A stretch of 64,000 nt of DNA, taken from contig CAVUWX010000022.1 in NCBI GenBank assembly GCA_963745205.1, positions 169,895 to 233,894 of the forward strand, read 5' to 3'. The DNA comes from Hyphomicrobium_A sp963745205. Its GTDB lineage: Bacteria > Pseudomonadota > Alphaproteobacteria > Rhizobiales > Hyphomicrobiaceae. The translations under genes and the position numbers were made by a program. Below, piece after piece: positions 8,769-16,958 of this stretch. The notes beneath the pieces were generated by a model. It had not been told where the DNA came from. It did no database searches and saw only the letters and a list, made by a program, of their open reading frames with translations. Every line of letters begins with the position of its first letter. The stretch's first letter is position 1.

Positions 8769-10678
8769 CGCCAGTATTCGTTCTTTCCCGGATTGACGGC
8801 CTTCAGCTTGTTAAAACGCACATCGGGCGGGCGCAAGCCCGTCGCAATCAGCTTGCCGATGTCGGTCAGTAGGTCGTTGTTCTGTGCATAATCTGAGTGA
8901 TTGAGAGCGAAGACGTCCGTGCTCGCGGCGGTGACGTCGATCGTATCAACGCCCGCCACGACAAGTGGGCCCGTGGCCGGCACGTCGCCCGCTCGGTAGT
9001 GGCCCCAGAAGTTGCGCGAAACGAGAAGAGCGCGATCGTTCGCGGCTGCGTAGAGCGTCACGCCTTTGGCGAACCCTTTGATCTGCTGAGCCAGGTTGGC
9101 GAAGTTGTCGGCGTCGACATCGGGCGCAGCGAGGATCACCTGGCTGACAACCACGCCCTTCGGGGCGGCCGAATTCATGTCCTTCAAAACGTCGAGAAGC
9201 GCCTTGTTGCCCATGCTATGCGCGATCACGCTGATGGTCTTTGCGCCCGTTTCCTTCACGACGAGATCGAGGAATTGCCGCAAGTAGGGCTCCGACCCTT
9301 CGGCGCTCTCGCGGTCGTAAGTATAGCTTGCCACGGCTCCGCCCGAGGGCCAGCTGTATACGAACGGCGCGCCGTCAAAGTGCAAATCGTACGCGATCTG
9401 AGCCGTACGGTAGAGGGCGTTGTCAAAGGATGTATCGTAGCCGTGCACAAATACGATGGCGTGATCTTTGAACGTTTTTGAGCCGGCGAGGCGCGCGCGT
9501 GCCAAGCGCAAGAAATCGTTCTTCGTGAGACTCTTGATCTCTTGCAGAGTGAAATGCTTCTTCGGATCCTCGGCCTGCTCGTAGATGGTGACATCGAAAT
9601 AGGGAATGCGGATCGCCCACGGACGCTCGACCTGAGGGACTTGATGAATCTTCGGGACCGTCACGAGCGCACGACCAAGCTCTAGCCGGTGCGCGCGATC
9701 CGCGTTGTAGGAAAGGCGTTTCGGGTTCGGCTCGTGATCGCGGTCGGTCCCATAGAAAACCGGCACGACGTCCCAATCTGATTGAGCCCCCTCCGTCGCA
9801 GGTTGCGCCTGCGGCGATTCGGTAGGCCGTACTTGCTTGGAGGTCGCCGAGTTCGGTGGCGCAACGTCAGGTGCGATTTTAGGTTCCGGCGGCGACTGTT
9901 CGCCGAAGGACTTGTTGGCCGGCGCAATTCGCTTCTCACTGCGGAACGTCGTTGCTGGACGCGCGTTCTCGCTCTCCCTGGGCGGCGCGGATGCCCTGTC
10001 CCGGAGCACGCGCGCTTGTTGCGTGAGCTGTGCAGCATCCGCCGTACGCCCTTGAGATTGATAGACGGATGCCAAGTTGCCGAGTGCAGTCGCCACGTCG
10101 GGAGCGCTGTTCGGATTGTTGGCGAGTGACTTCTCCTGAATTGCTAGCGCGCGTTTGTAGTACTGCTCGGCGAGATCGTGTTTGCCCTGCGCTTGATAGA
10201 AACCTGCGAGATTGTTGAGGCTGGTAATGGTGTCCGGATGATCGGGTCCTAGCGACTTTTCACGAATGTCCAGCGCGCGCTTGTAGGCCTGCTCGGCCTC
10301 CGAATAGCGGTGCAAGCGAACATAGAGTCCGCCGAGGGTCGTGAGCGCCATTGCCACGCTGGGATGCTCGTGTCCATGCCGCTGCTCGGCAAGGGCGAGA
10401 GAGCGTTGGGCGGTGAAGACGGCAGTGTCGTGCGCCCCGGCTTTGCGCAGTTGTTCGACGCGGCGCTTAAGCAGGGCCTGGCGTCTGGCTGCATCACTAC
10501 TGGTGATCTCTTTCTTCGCCTGCGGCTCGGTACCGGGCTTCAGCTGCGCCAACTGCTGCCAATCATTCGCCAAGTCAAACGAGCGACTCTCGGCATTCGC
10601 TTTTTGAGAATTGGAGCAGATCAACACGCTGCCGAGTAGGAAAAGTGCAAAGGATCTGATCAGATTGCGTCCCGGCAC
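8753..10678 (-). CDS. Exported TPR-alpha/beta hydrolase (DUF900-like esterase)
   Basis: A 641-residue two-domain protein. Signal peptide at residues 1-29 (GTG start at 10678 with a G-rich site; a TTG at 10690 is the alternative). Residues about 75-225 hold kinesin-light-chain-type TPRs ('YSEAEQAYKRALDIREKSLG' and the following repeat). A Pro/Ser linker (about 225-310) leads to an alpha/beta hydrolase of the DUF900 type with 'VPVFYGTDRD', 'IVFVHGYDTSF' and the nucleophile elbow AHSMGN (Ser488); 'VILAAPDVDADNF' supplies the acid region. Probably a periplasmic or surface esterase/lipase. It is 86 nt downstream of the TPR-CHAT gene and likely co-transcribed; the TPR arrays could pair the two proteins. 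Confidence 0.85.
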   Translation of the reverse strand: MPGRNLIRSFALFLLGSVLICSNSQKANAESRSFDLANDWQQLAQLKPGTEPQAKKEITSSDAARRQALLKRRVEQLRKAGAHDTAVFTAQRSLALAEQRHGHEHPSVAMALTTLGGLYVRLHRYSEAEQAYKRALDIREKSLGPDHPDTITSLNNLAGFYQAQGKHDLAEQYYKRALAIQEKSLANNPNSAPDVATALGNLASVYQSQGRTADAAQLTQQARVLRDRASAPPRESENARPATTFRSEKRIAPANKSFGEQSPPEPKIAPDVAPPNSATSKQVRPTESPQAQPATEGAQSDWDVVPVFYGTDRDHEPNPKRLSYNADRAHRLELGRALVTVPKIHQVPQVERPWAIRIPYFDVTIYEQAEDPKKHFTLQEIKSLTKNDFLRLARARLAGSKTFKDHAIVFVHGYDTSFDNALYRTAQIAYDLHFDGAPFVYSWPSGGAVASYTYDRESAEGSEPYLRQFLDLVVKETGAKTISVIAHSMGNKALLDVLKDMNSAAPKGVVVSQVILAAPDVDADNFANLAQQIKGFAKGVTLYAAANDRALLVSRNFWGHYRAGDVPATGPLVVAGVDTIDVTAASTDVFALNHSDYAQNNDLLTDIGKLIATGLRPPDVRFNKLKAVNPGKNEYWRYSAE

Positions 10679-10764
10679 GGTTGCCCCCAACTATTGCCTA
10701 CCAAACTTGTGTTTAGGCACTATATCGCGGTTGCTATGGAATGGCATCGGTCCACCGGCTGCTT

Positions 10765-13590
10765 CTATTGCCCGGTGTAGATGAAGCCCGCCCAGAAATA
10801 TGGATGCGCATAGGGATGCGCGGGCCCCGGCGCCGGCGCGGTCGCAACGGGGGTCGTTCCGTTGCTTCCCGTCGACAGCTCGAGCGGTGCATTGCGATGC
10901 GGGTGCGCCACTGAAGTCGACCTGAGTTCTTGGGCAATGGATGCGAGCTGAGTGCCCTGCAGACTTCCGTGCGCTGCGGCGACATTGGCGTATCCGTTGA
11001 GGTCGTCGTCGGTCGCGTCGCGCAGCCACGCCTGCGCCTGGCTCAGCGCCGCGGGCGGATCCAAGCCTCCCTCCAGGTGCAGATCGTAGAACTTCGCCAT
11101 CAGCAATGCCGTTGCTGCGTCGGACACCGGCCACAGCGTGCCAAGCACGCCGGCGGCGCCGAGCGCGGTGAAGGTGGCGGGCAACCCGATGAACTCGTCG
11201 GGACTGCTGGTGATGTCGTAAAGACCCGTTTCACAGGCGGAGAGCACGACGAGCCGCGGCCGGCCCAGGCCATCGGCTTCGAGCAGGCGTCCGACGCTGA
11301 GCCGCGCCGCATCGTGCATGAGGAGCGCCGACTGGCGCGCCTCCAGCCACGAAAACGTTCCATGCGTTGCGAAATGCCAATACGTCTTGCCCTTGAGGCC
11401 CACGAGGACACCCTCGGGCGTCGCCGCTGCGCCCTCAAGGACGGTGCGGTCGGCGCTGGTGAAGTGGGAAGCGACAAACGCGGCCTCTTTCTCCGTGCCG
11501 GGCAGGTCGCCGGTCGGATTAACGACGGCGGCAAGCGTCGCACGTTTGGGATTGGCGACGAGATCATTCCCCGCGGTGAGCGCTTCGAGGCTTGGGGCGT
11601 AGACAATCTGGTACTCATCGGCTAACCGCCGTTTGCTGGCCGGGTCCTGAGCGAGGCCAAGCGGCAGGATGCCGAGCCAGCCCGACGGCAACCACACGAG
11701 CCGCGTGCCGCGCTTGACGCCGTGCTCCCTGAGTGCTGCATCGAGCTTGCCGCCGAACAGGCGCCAGAGCTCAGGCCCGATCCGGTCGATGCCGGCGATC
11801 CATTCCGGCCAGCGCCGCTCGGCGTCGGGCCCCTCCAGGTAGTTGACGAAATAGGTGCCGATCCATCCGGTGTTTGGCGCGTCCTTGGGGCCGATGAGCA
11901 GCTCGGCGAGGCTGTTCGTATTGAGCGCCGGCACGTCGAGGACCGTCAGACCGTTGCCAGTTCTGGTCGGGCCCACGATCAGAAGCCTACCACCCAAATC
12001 CGTGACCACCGGCATGACCACCGTGCCGCCATTAGCGGCAATGCGGTGCGCCTCTGCCAGCGCGGGCATCGGCGGCCCGCTGCCTTTGCCGCCGCGGTCA
12101 ACCATTGCGAAAAGCTCGCGGCGAAGGCCGATCAGCTCGTCGATGGCAGCAGCGCGGTCGGTTCCACGCGCCGTGTCAGCGGCCTCCTGACTGGCGCGGA
12201 TCGCTCCGCGTAGCTCATCGAGGCGGCGGCGTTGATCGGCGGGAAGATCGATCGTCTGCAGTTTCAGCGCGACGGCGAGCAGCCGCGCGCGCCCTTCATC
12301 GGCAAGCTCGAACGCCTTTTCCGTTTCACCCCGCTGCAGAGCAGCGTAGGCAGACTCGGCAAACAGAGGCCCGGCATCGGCGATGAGGGCCCGAGCTTCC
12401 GCCTCCGAAACGCCTTGGCCGAACAGCAGCAGGAACGCTTCTCGCGCGCTCGCGTGGATCGGCGCGACAAGCGTCCATTCGCCGGATTCCATGAGCACGC
12501 GGCCGAGCAGCCGCGACGTGCGCAAATGATCCAGCGGCGCGGCATCGCGCGTAAACACGGTGAGTGCCGCCTTGAAGCTCGCGACCGCCTTCTGCCGGTT
12601 GCTGACCCGGTCTCCTTGAATGCGGTCGGCGTACGTCTTTCCTAGATTGTGCTGAGCTTGGGCCCACAACTGAGGGGTCGCCTCGCGTGTGAACACGGTG
12701 AGAGCCGCCTGCAGATACGCGATGGCCTTCTCCTGATTTTGAGCGATGTCTCCGCGCATGCGACCTAGATAGGCGATAGCAAGGTTGTTCTGCGCCTGCG
12801 CCCACTGCTCGGGATGGGTATCGCGCGAGAACACTGACAGCGCTGCCTCGAGATGCGCGATTGCCATCTCGCGGTTATCAGCTTGCTGGCCGCGCAGGCG
12901 CTTGCTGAAGGCGTTGGCGAGATTGTTCTGTGCGGCTGCCCAACGGTCGGGGTCCTTTTCCTGCTTGAGCACCGTCAGCGCCGCTTCGAAACGCGCAATC
13001 GCGTCCTCCACGTTCTGCGCCCGGTCGCCCTGGATACGGCTCCAGTAGACAATGGCGAGGTTGTTCTGCAGTTGGCCCCATAGGTCAGGGGCGGCGTCAT
13101 GCGAAAAGACGGTCTGCGCCGCCTCGAAGTGCGCAATTGCCGTTTCCTGATTATCGGCGCGCTCACCTCGGATGCGCTGCCAATAGGCGATTCCGAGATT
13201 GTTGTGCGCCATGGCCCAATCTTGCGTGTCCGCCTCGCGTGTCCAGGTCGTCAAGGCCCCTTGGAGATACTGGATCGCCTTCTCCACGTTGTCGGCGAAC
13301 ATACCACGCGTGCGATTGGCATAGAGCGCGCCGAGCCCGGCCGAAAGCTCTGCCTTGAAACGTTGGCGCGGGATCTCGAGGGACCATGTTGGGACCGCCG
13401 GCTCTAGCGCGAGCGCGCGTTCGCCGAGCTCTATCTTCTCCTCGGTATCGCGCGCCTGCTGCCACGCTTGATAGGTGGTCGCCAGTTCAGCGCTTTGCGC
13501 CGGATGCAAACTACCTTGTTGCGCAAATGTTGGCGCGCTCGCGAGCGCGACGCCAAGGACAATCAGGAGATGCCCGAATGAAAGGCGCAT
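10765..13590 (-). CDS. Exported TPR-CHAT protease
   Basis: A 941-residue protein with a strong ribosome site (GGAGGGTGGA then ATG). Signal peptide residues 1-23 (cleavage after TFA). Six repeats of 46 residues (about 100-375), each with 'G..A.N...AI....AL......W..A.NNL..AY', are a lengthened TPR variant. The C-terminal CHAT domain (about 610-900) is a caspase-like peptidase with the catalytic dyad His743 (WHFATHGTFSW) and Cys786 (VLSACETGLYD). CHAT proteases cut target proteins after activation through the TPR part; here export implies periplasmic action. Downstream in the same direction is the TPR-hydrolase, upstream a small protein and two bactofilins. Confidence 0.92.
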   Translation of the reverse strand: MRLSFGHLLIVLGVALASAPTFAQQGSLHPAQSAELATTYQAWQQARDTEEKIELGERALALEPAVPTWSLEIPRQRFKAELSAGLGALYANRTRGMFADNVEKAIQYLQGALTTWTREADTQDWAMAHNNLGIAYWQRIRGERADNQETAIAHFEAAQTVFSHDAAPDLWGQLQNNLAIVYWSRIQGDRAQNVEDAIARFEAALTVLKQEKDPDRWAAAQNNLANAFSKRLRGQQADNREMAIAHLEAALSVFSRDTHPEQWAQAQNNLAIAYLGRMRGDIAQNQEKAIAYLQAALTVFTREATPQLWAQAQHNLGKTYADRIQGDRVSNRQKAVASFKAALTVFTRDAAPLDHLRTSRLLGRVLMESGEWTLVAPIHASAREAFLLLFGQGVSEAEARALIADAGPLFAESAYAALQRGETEKAFELADEGRARLLAVALKLQTIDLPADQRRRLDELRGAIRASQEAADTARGTDRAAAIDELIGLRRELFAMVDRGGKGSGPPMPALAEAHRIAANGGTVVMPVVTDLGGRLLIVGPTRTGNGLTVLDVPALNTNSLAELLIGPKDAPNTGWIGTYFVNYLEGPDAERRWPEWIAGIDRIGPELWRLFGGKLDAALREHGVKRGTRLVWLPSGWLGILPLGLAQDPASKRRLADEYQIVYAPSLEALTAGNDLVANPKRATLAAVVNPTGDLPGTEKEAAFVASHFTSADRTVLEGAAATPEGVLVGLKGKTYWHFATHGTFSWLEARQSALLMHDAARLSVGRLLEADGLGRPRLVVLSACETGLYDITSSPDEFIGLPATFTALGAAGVLGTLWPVSDAATALLMAKFYDLHLEGGLDPPAALSQAQAWLRDATDDDLNGYANVAAAHGSLQGTQLASIAQELRSTSVAHPHRNAPLELSTGSNGTTPVATAPAPGPAHPYAHPYFWAGFIYTGQ

Positions 13591-13655
13591 TCCACCCTCC
13601 GCGTTGCTGCGTCGGCGTGCTTGGCACGGCTAGGCCGCAAAGTTCGTGATCGATT

Positions 13656-13937
13656 TCATCGAGTGAGACGGGGCATGACGTTGAGATAGCGGCCCCCATT
13701 GCTGTCGATCTCTGCGACAAGCTCGTTGACACCCCGCATCACCGACTCGACCCACTTTGCAGCGGCGGGGCTATCCTGGCTAATGGCAAGCGCATAGGTT
13801 CGAAACACTAGATAGAAGGCCTCCGTACGCTGCTCAACAGGGAGCTTGGCGAGGGTGATGGCCGTGCGTTGGATCGTAGTGAGCGTTTGCTCGACTAGCT
13901 CGAGCTCCTCAACGTACGCGAGGTACTCTTTGCGCAT
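13656..13937 (-). CDS. Small helical hypothetical protein upstream of CHAT gene
   Basis: A 93-residue cytoplasmic protein (no signal peptide), mostly helical: 'YLAYVEELELVEQTLTTIQR', 'AFYLVFRTYALAISQDSPAA' and 'WVESVMRGVNELVAEIDSNG'. Its stop is 65 nt from the CHAT start, same strand, so it probably belongs to the CHAT operon. No family recognised; it is a candidate accessory or substrate component of the CHAT-hydrolase pair. Confidence 0.6.
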   Translation of the reverse strand: MRKEYLAYVEELELVEQTLTTIQRTAITLAKLPVEQRTEAFYLVFRTYALAISQDSPAAAKWVESVMRGVNELVAEIDSNGGRYLNVMPRLTR

Positions 13938-14116
13938 CTAGGAACCGACGCGAACATCAGATGAGAGAGCTTGCCCGACGAGGGATCTTTTGAGATGCGA
14001 ACGCATACAATTGCCTCTTTGCGTCTAGCGTTGAGCTACGTGGCCGTTGAAGGGCTGAACCGACCTACCTAGGGCGAGCTTCAGCATGCAATCCCGCTGG
14101 TCGGATGAACTGGCCT

Positions 14117-14596
14117 TCAAGAGCGAAAGGGCACAACAGTCTCTGCTGCGGGTGCCGGCTCGAGCTCGGGGGCCACTTCGCGGGGATCAGCGACCTTGCG
14201 CGCGCGACCATCGAAAGTGGCGCCCTGCTCGATCGCTAGTGAACAGCTGCTGATGTCGCCTTCGACATGGGCCTTCGAATGTAAGACCACGTTGTCGCCA
14301 AAGATCGCACCATTGACCCGCCCCGACACAGCTACCTTGTTCGCGGCAATTGAGCCGACGATCACTGCCTGCTCGCCGATCACCAACTCTGCGCAATGGA
14401 GGTTCGCTTCGATAGTTCCGTCGATGCGCAAGGAGCCTTTGCAGCGCATGGTTATGCTCGGCCCCTCGATGGAGAGATCGCTGCCGATTACCGAGACCCC
14501 TTCAGGACTAGGTCTGTCGGCGGTGGACGTCCACCGCTGCTCTGGCTTCAGTTCAGGGGGTGCGATTGATTGTGGAGCAGGTCTCTTGAAAACCAT
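14117..14596 (-). CDS. Bactofilin (polymer-forming cytoskeletal protein) 1
   Basis: A 159-residue DUF583/bactofilin. A disordered Pro-rich N-terminus (residues 1-35) precedes a right-handed beta-helix core (about 35-130) with short repeats such as 'SLRIDGTIEANLHCAELVIG', 'GSIAANKVAVSGRVNGAIFG' and 'VEGDISSCSLAIEQGATFDG', ending in an acidic/proline tail. Bactofilins form filaments at the inner membrane and act as scaffolds for envelope or polysaccharide enzymes. A second bactofilin lies 133 nt upstream on the same strand. Confidence 0.9.
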   Translation of the reverse strand: MVFKRPAPQSIAPPELKPEQRWTSTADRPSPEGVSVIGSDLSIEGPSITMRCKGSLRIDGTIEANLHCAELVIGEQAVIVGSIAANKVAVSGRVNGAIFGDNVVLHSKAHVEGDISSCSLAIEQGATFDGRARKVADPREVAPELEPAPAAETVVPFRS

Positions 14597-14729
14597 GACG
14601 GTCCTCCCTCGCGCTATTATCGACTACCTCTAGGCGGCTTTGATCTCACCCCGTCTGCGCATGACGCCGTTGTCGAAAGGCAGGCGAAGGCAGGACCGAT
14701 CCTCATGTCCCACGCCTTATGCGCCGTCC

Positions 14730-15221
14730 TCAGCTTATTCTGCGTTCGATCGCCTCGGGATCGAGAACCGGCATCAGTTCGTCCTTGTTCTTCGACAGGT
14801 GGACGCTGCCATCGAATTCAGCTCCTTCGGCGATGGCGAGTTTCTGATGCGTGATGTCGCCTTCCACCTGCGCAGACGCCTGCAGCTTGACGCTGATGGC
14901 GCGTATCGAACCGCGCACACCGCCCCGCACTTCGATCGTTTCGGCCGACACCATGCCGATGACCGATCCTTCCTCGGTGATCACAACGTGTTTGCCATGG
15001 ACATTGCCGCGAACGTCGCCATCGACCTGGAGCTTGTTCTTGGAAATAATGGTGATCCTGTCACCAAGGATGGTGAGATCGGTACCGATAACTGAGGTAC
15101 CGCTTGCTGCGTCTGCCGCGGGTTCAAACGGAGAGGGACGAGATACGGCAGTGGTCGAGCCCGTGCGTGCCACGACGGGCTTGGGAAGGCTTGAGTCGTT
15201 CTTCGAATCTGAATTGAACAC
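14730..15221 (-). CDS. Bactofilin (polymer-forming cytoskeletal protein) 2
   Basis: A 163-residue bactofilin with a Ser/Pro-rich head (1-45), beta-helix core ('GTDLTILGDRITIISKNKLQ', 'GDVRGNVHGKHVVITEEGSV', 'VRGSIRAISVKLQASAQVEG', 'AIAEGAEFDGSVHL') and a tail ending PEAIERRIS. I chose GTG at 15221 because CGGAGGT stands at the right distance; a longer start at 15263 has no such site. Paired bactofilins of different tail type are common and usually co-polymerise. Same direction as bactofilin 1 and the CHAT operon. Confidence 0.88.
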   Translation of the reverse strand: MFNSDSKNDSSLPKPVVARTGSTTAVSRPSPFEPAADAASGTSVIGTDLTILGDRITIISKNKLQVDGDVRGNVHGKHVVITEEGSVIGMVSAETIEVRGGVRGSIRAISVKLQASAQVEGDITHQKLAIAEGAEFDGSVHLSKNKDELMPVLDPEAIERRIS

Positions 15222-15643
15222 GGGTGTACCTCCGGCGCGAACGCGCTCTTGCTGTAACGGCACTACCCCAATCCAATTGGCGCATGGACCTTGGGCGATA
15301 GTTTGTCGGGGGCAAGAGAATTGCGCAGTGTTCCGCGCGTACTTCGATCGCCGCGCTAGATTTCACGGTTCACGCGCGAACTCGGGCTGAGCATATGTGC
15401 GAGCGAGTTCGTCATCGTTCGCTAAAAAACGCAATGGTGAGTGCACTCGTGCTGGTCAGCCGACAGCCATTTGTTTGGCGCAAATAGGAGTCATTGCAGT
15501 TTGAGCGAGTGAGCGTACATCGGTAAAGCGGCTTCGAAACGAACGCGCAGTTGCAGATGTGTCTGATAGCAGCTGGGCGCGGATTTCCTTCCCTGCGAGC
15601 AATCTAAGCGGCGCAACTTGTCGGCAAGGGGGGGCCGGGGTCC
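15222..15643. other. Divergent intergenic region, no gene seen
   Basis: A 422-nt region between the leftward bactofilin block and the rightward coiled-coil gene. All frames are broken and I see no tRNA, hairpin terminator or clear repeat. It should hold promoters for both directions, but I cannot point to confident -35/-10 elements. Confidence 0.5.
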
Positions 15644-16675
15644 ATGATCTCGGTTTTGGCTGGACTTGCGATCGTAACCTTGGGGTGGATTGCGGTCTCA
15701 ATGATCGTACACCCGCTGCGCCAGTTTTTTAGACTGCGCGAGCAAGTGCGGTCGCAAATGCAAAATTTCGCTAACGTATTCATTTCGGCGAAGGCCGAGA
15801 GCGAGGCACCGCTGCGCGAAGCGCAACAAGCACTTCGCGATCTAGCGACTCGGATGTCAGCCTTCACCCATGTGCGCGCCACGATGGCGACACTACCGCT
15901 ACGCCGCATAGGGTTCGATCCATCCTCTGCCACGAACGGTTTGATCGGTCTCTCGAACACCCTTCCTACACATGGCATGGAGCGTTTGCGATGGCGCGCG
16001 CAAGTCGAGCGCGCCCTAAAGTTTCAGAATGCCCACGGAGACGCACGAATGGAACGCTTTGGTCTCAATCTTCTGCTCCTTATCGTGGCGTTGATCGCGA
16101 TCTCCGTGGCAGCCTGGATGTACACTGCGAATAGGAACCTGCGTCACGATCTGAAGACAGCCCACATCGTGCGCGCCGCAATCGAGAAGAGCGCCAAGAG
16201 AACGAGTGAGCGGGCCTCTGAAGCCGAGAAAGCGACGGTAGCCGCCGAACAGTCAATTACAGAAGCACGTGCGCTATTGGTGGAAGCGCAGAAAGCGAAG
16301 TCAGCAACCGAGCTTTCGCTTGCCAACGTGAATACGCAATTGGGGCTAACACGAAAGGCGAAGGTCGCAGCGGAACTTTCCCTCAAGCAGGTAAAGGAGC
16401 AACTCGCCACCTCGGAGAGCGCCAGAAGAACCTCTGAAGGTCAGCTGAAGATGCTGAGCGACGAGTTGGCCGTCATCAAGACCGCGAAGGATGCTGCCGA
16501 AGGAGGCCTCAAGGCGGCAAATGACCAATTGGCGCAGATCAAGGCCTTAAAGGAGGAATCCGATACTGCAGCGGTGAAAGCAAAGGAAGACCTCGAACGG
16601 GAGAGAACAGCCCGCGAAGCCGCAGAGCAGGCCTTGCATGCCGCGCCCATACAGCGGTCCGCGCCGCCACAGTGA
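15644..16675 (+). CDS. Two-TM membrane protein with tandem 21-residue coiled-coil repeats
   Basis: A 343-residue protein. Membrane segments lie at residues 3-23 (VLAGLAIVTLGWIAVSMIV) and about 141-163 (LLLLIVALIAISVAAWMY), so the short N-terminus and the C-terminal half are on the same side. From about residue 165 it is a continuous coiled coil; four near-perfect 21-residue repeats (three heptads each) start at about 218: AKSATELSLANVNTQLGLTRK-type units with AK/AR at position 1 and L at 16. It lies between bactofilins and c-di-GMP/polysaccharide genes, which suggests an envelope scaffold or tether role (inference). The frame stays open after the TGA at 16673-16675 to TAA at 16852. Confidence 0.72.
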   Translation: MISVLAGLAIVTLGWIAVSMIVHPLRQFFRLREQVRSQMQNFANVFISAKAESEAPLREAQQALRDLATRMSAFTHVRATMATLPLRRIGFDPSSATNGLIGLSNTLPTHGMERLRWRAQVERALKFQNAHGDARMERFGLNLLLLIVALIAISVAAWMYTANRNLRHDLKTAHIVRAAIEKSAKRTSERASEAEKATVAAEQSITEARALLVEAQKAKSATELSLANVNTQLGLTRKAKVAAELSLKQVKEQLATSESARRTSEGQLKMLSDELAVIKTAKDAAEGGLKAANDQLAQIKALKEESDTAAVKAKEDLERERTAREAAEQALHAAPIQRSAPPQ

Positions 16676-16958
16676 GCGCTGGACGAGAGGGAAGCCGTAG
16701 TCGGCTCGGTGCAGGAATGGTTCGTCCGGCTGAGTGTGAAACAAGAGGAGGGCGGATTCGCCGCGGCCAATCGCGGAAAGTTCGCCCTCGACTTGAGGTC
16801 CGAACGCCGCCATCCATGGATCGTGGCCGCGAGGTCGCTGCAGGGCCAATAACCGCCACATAGACTAAAGTCCGAGCGACAAATTTTCTCGGCGGAGGTC
16901 GCGGCGGATTGATCGTTGCCATCTCAAATTTTAGGTAGACCAGGATGGTGGACCCAAA

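Noticed and set aside
16673..16852. Selenocysteine readthrough of TGA after the coiled-coil gene
   Set aside because: No SECIS-like hairpin directly after the TGA and no selenoprotein family match; a nonsense change or chance open frame is simpler.
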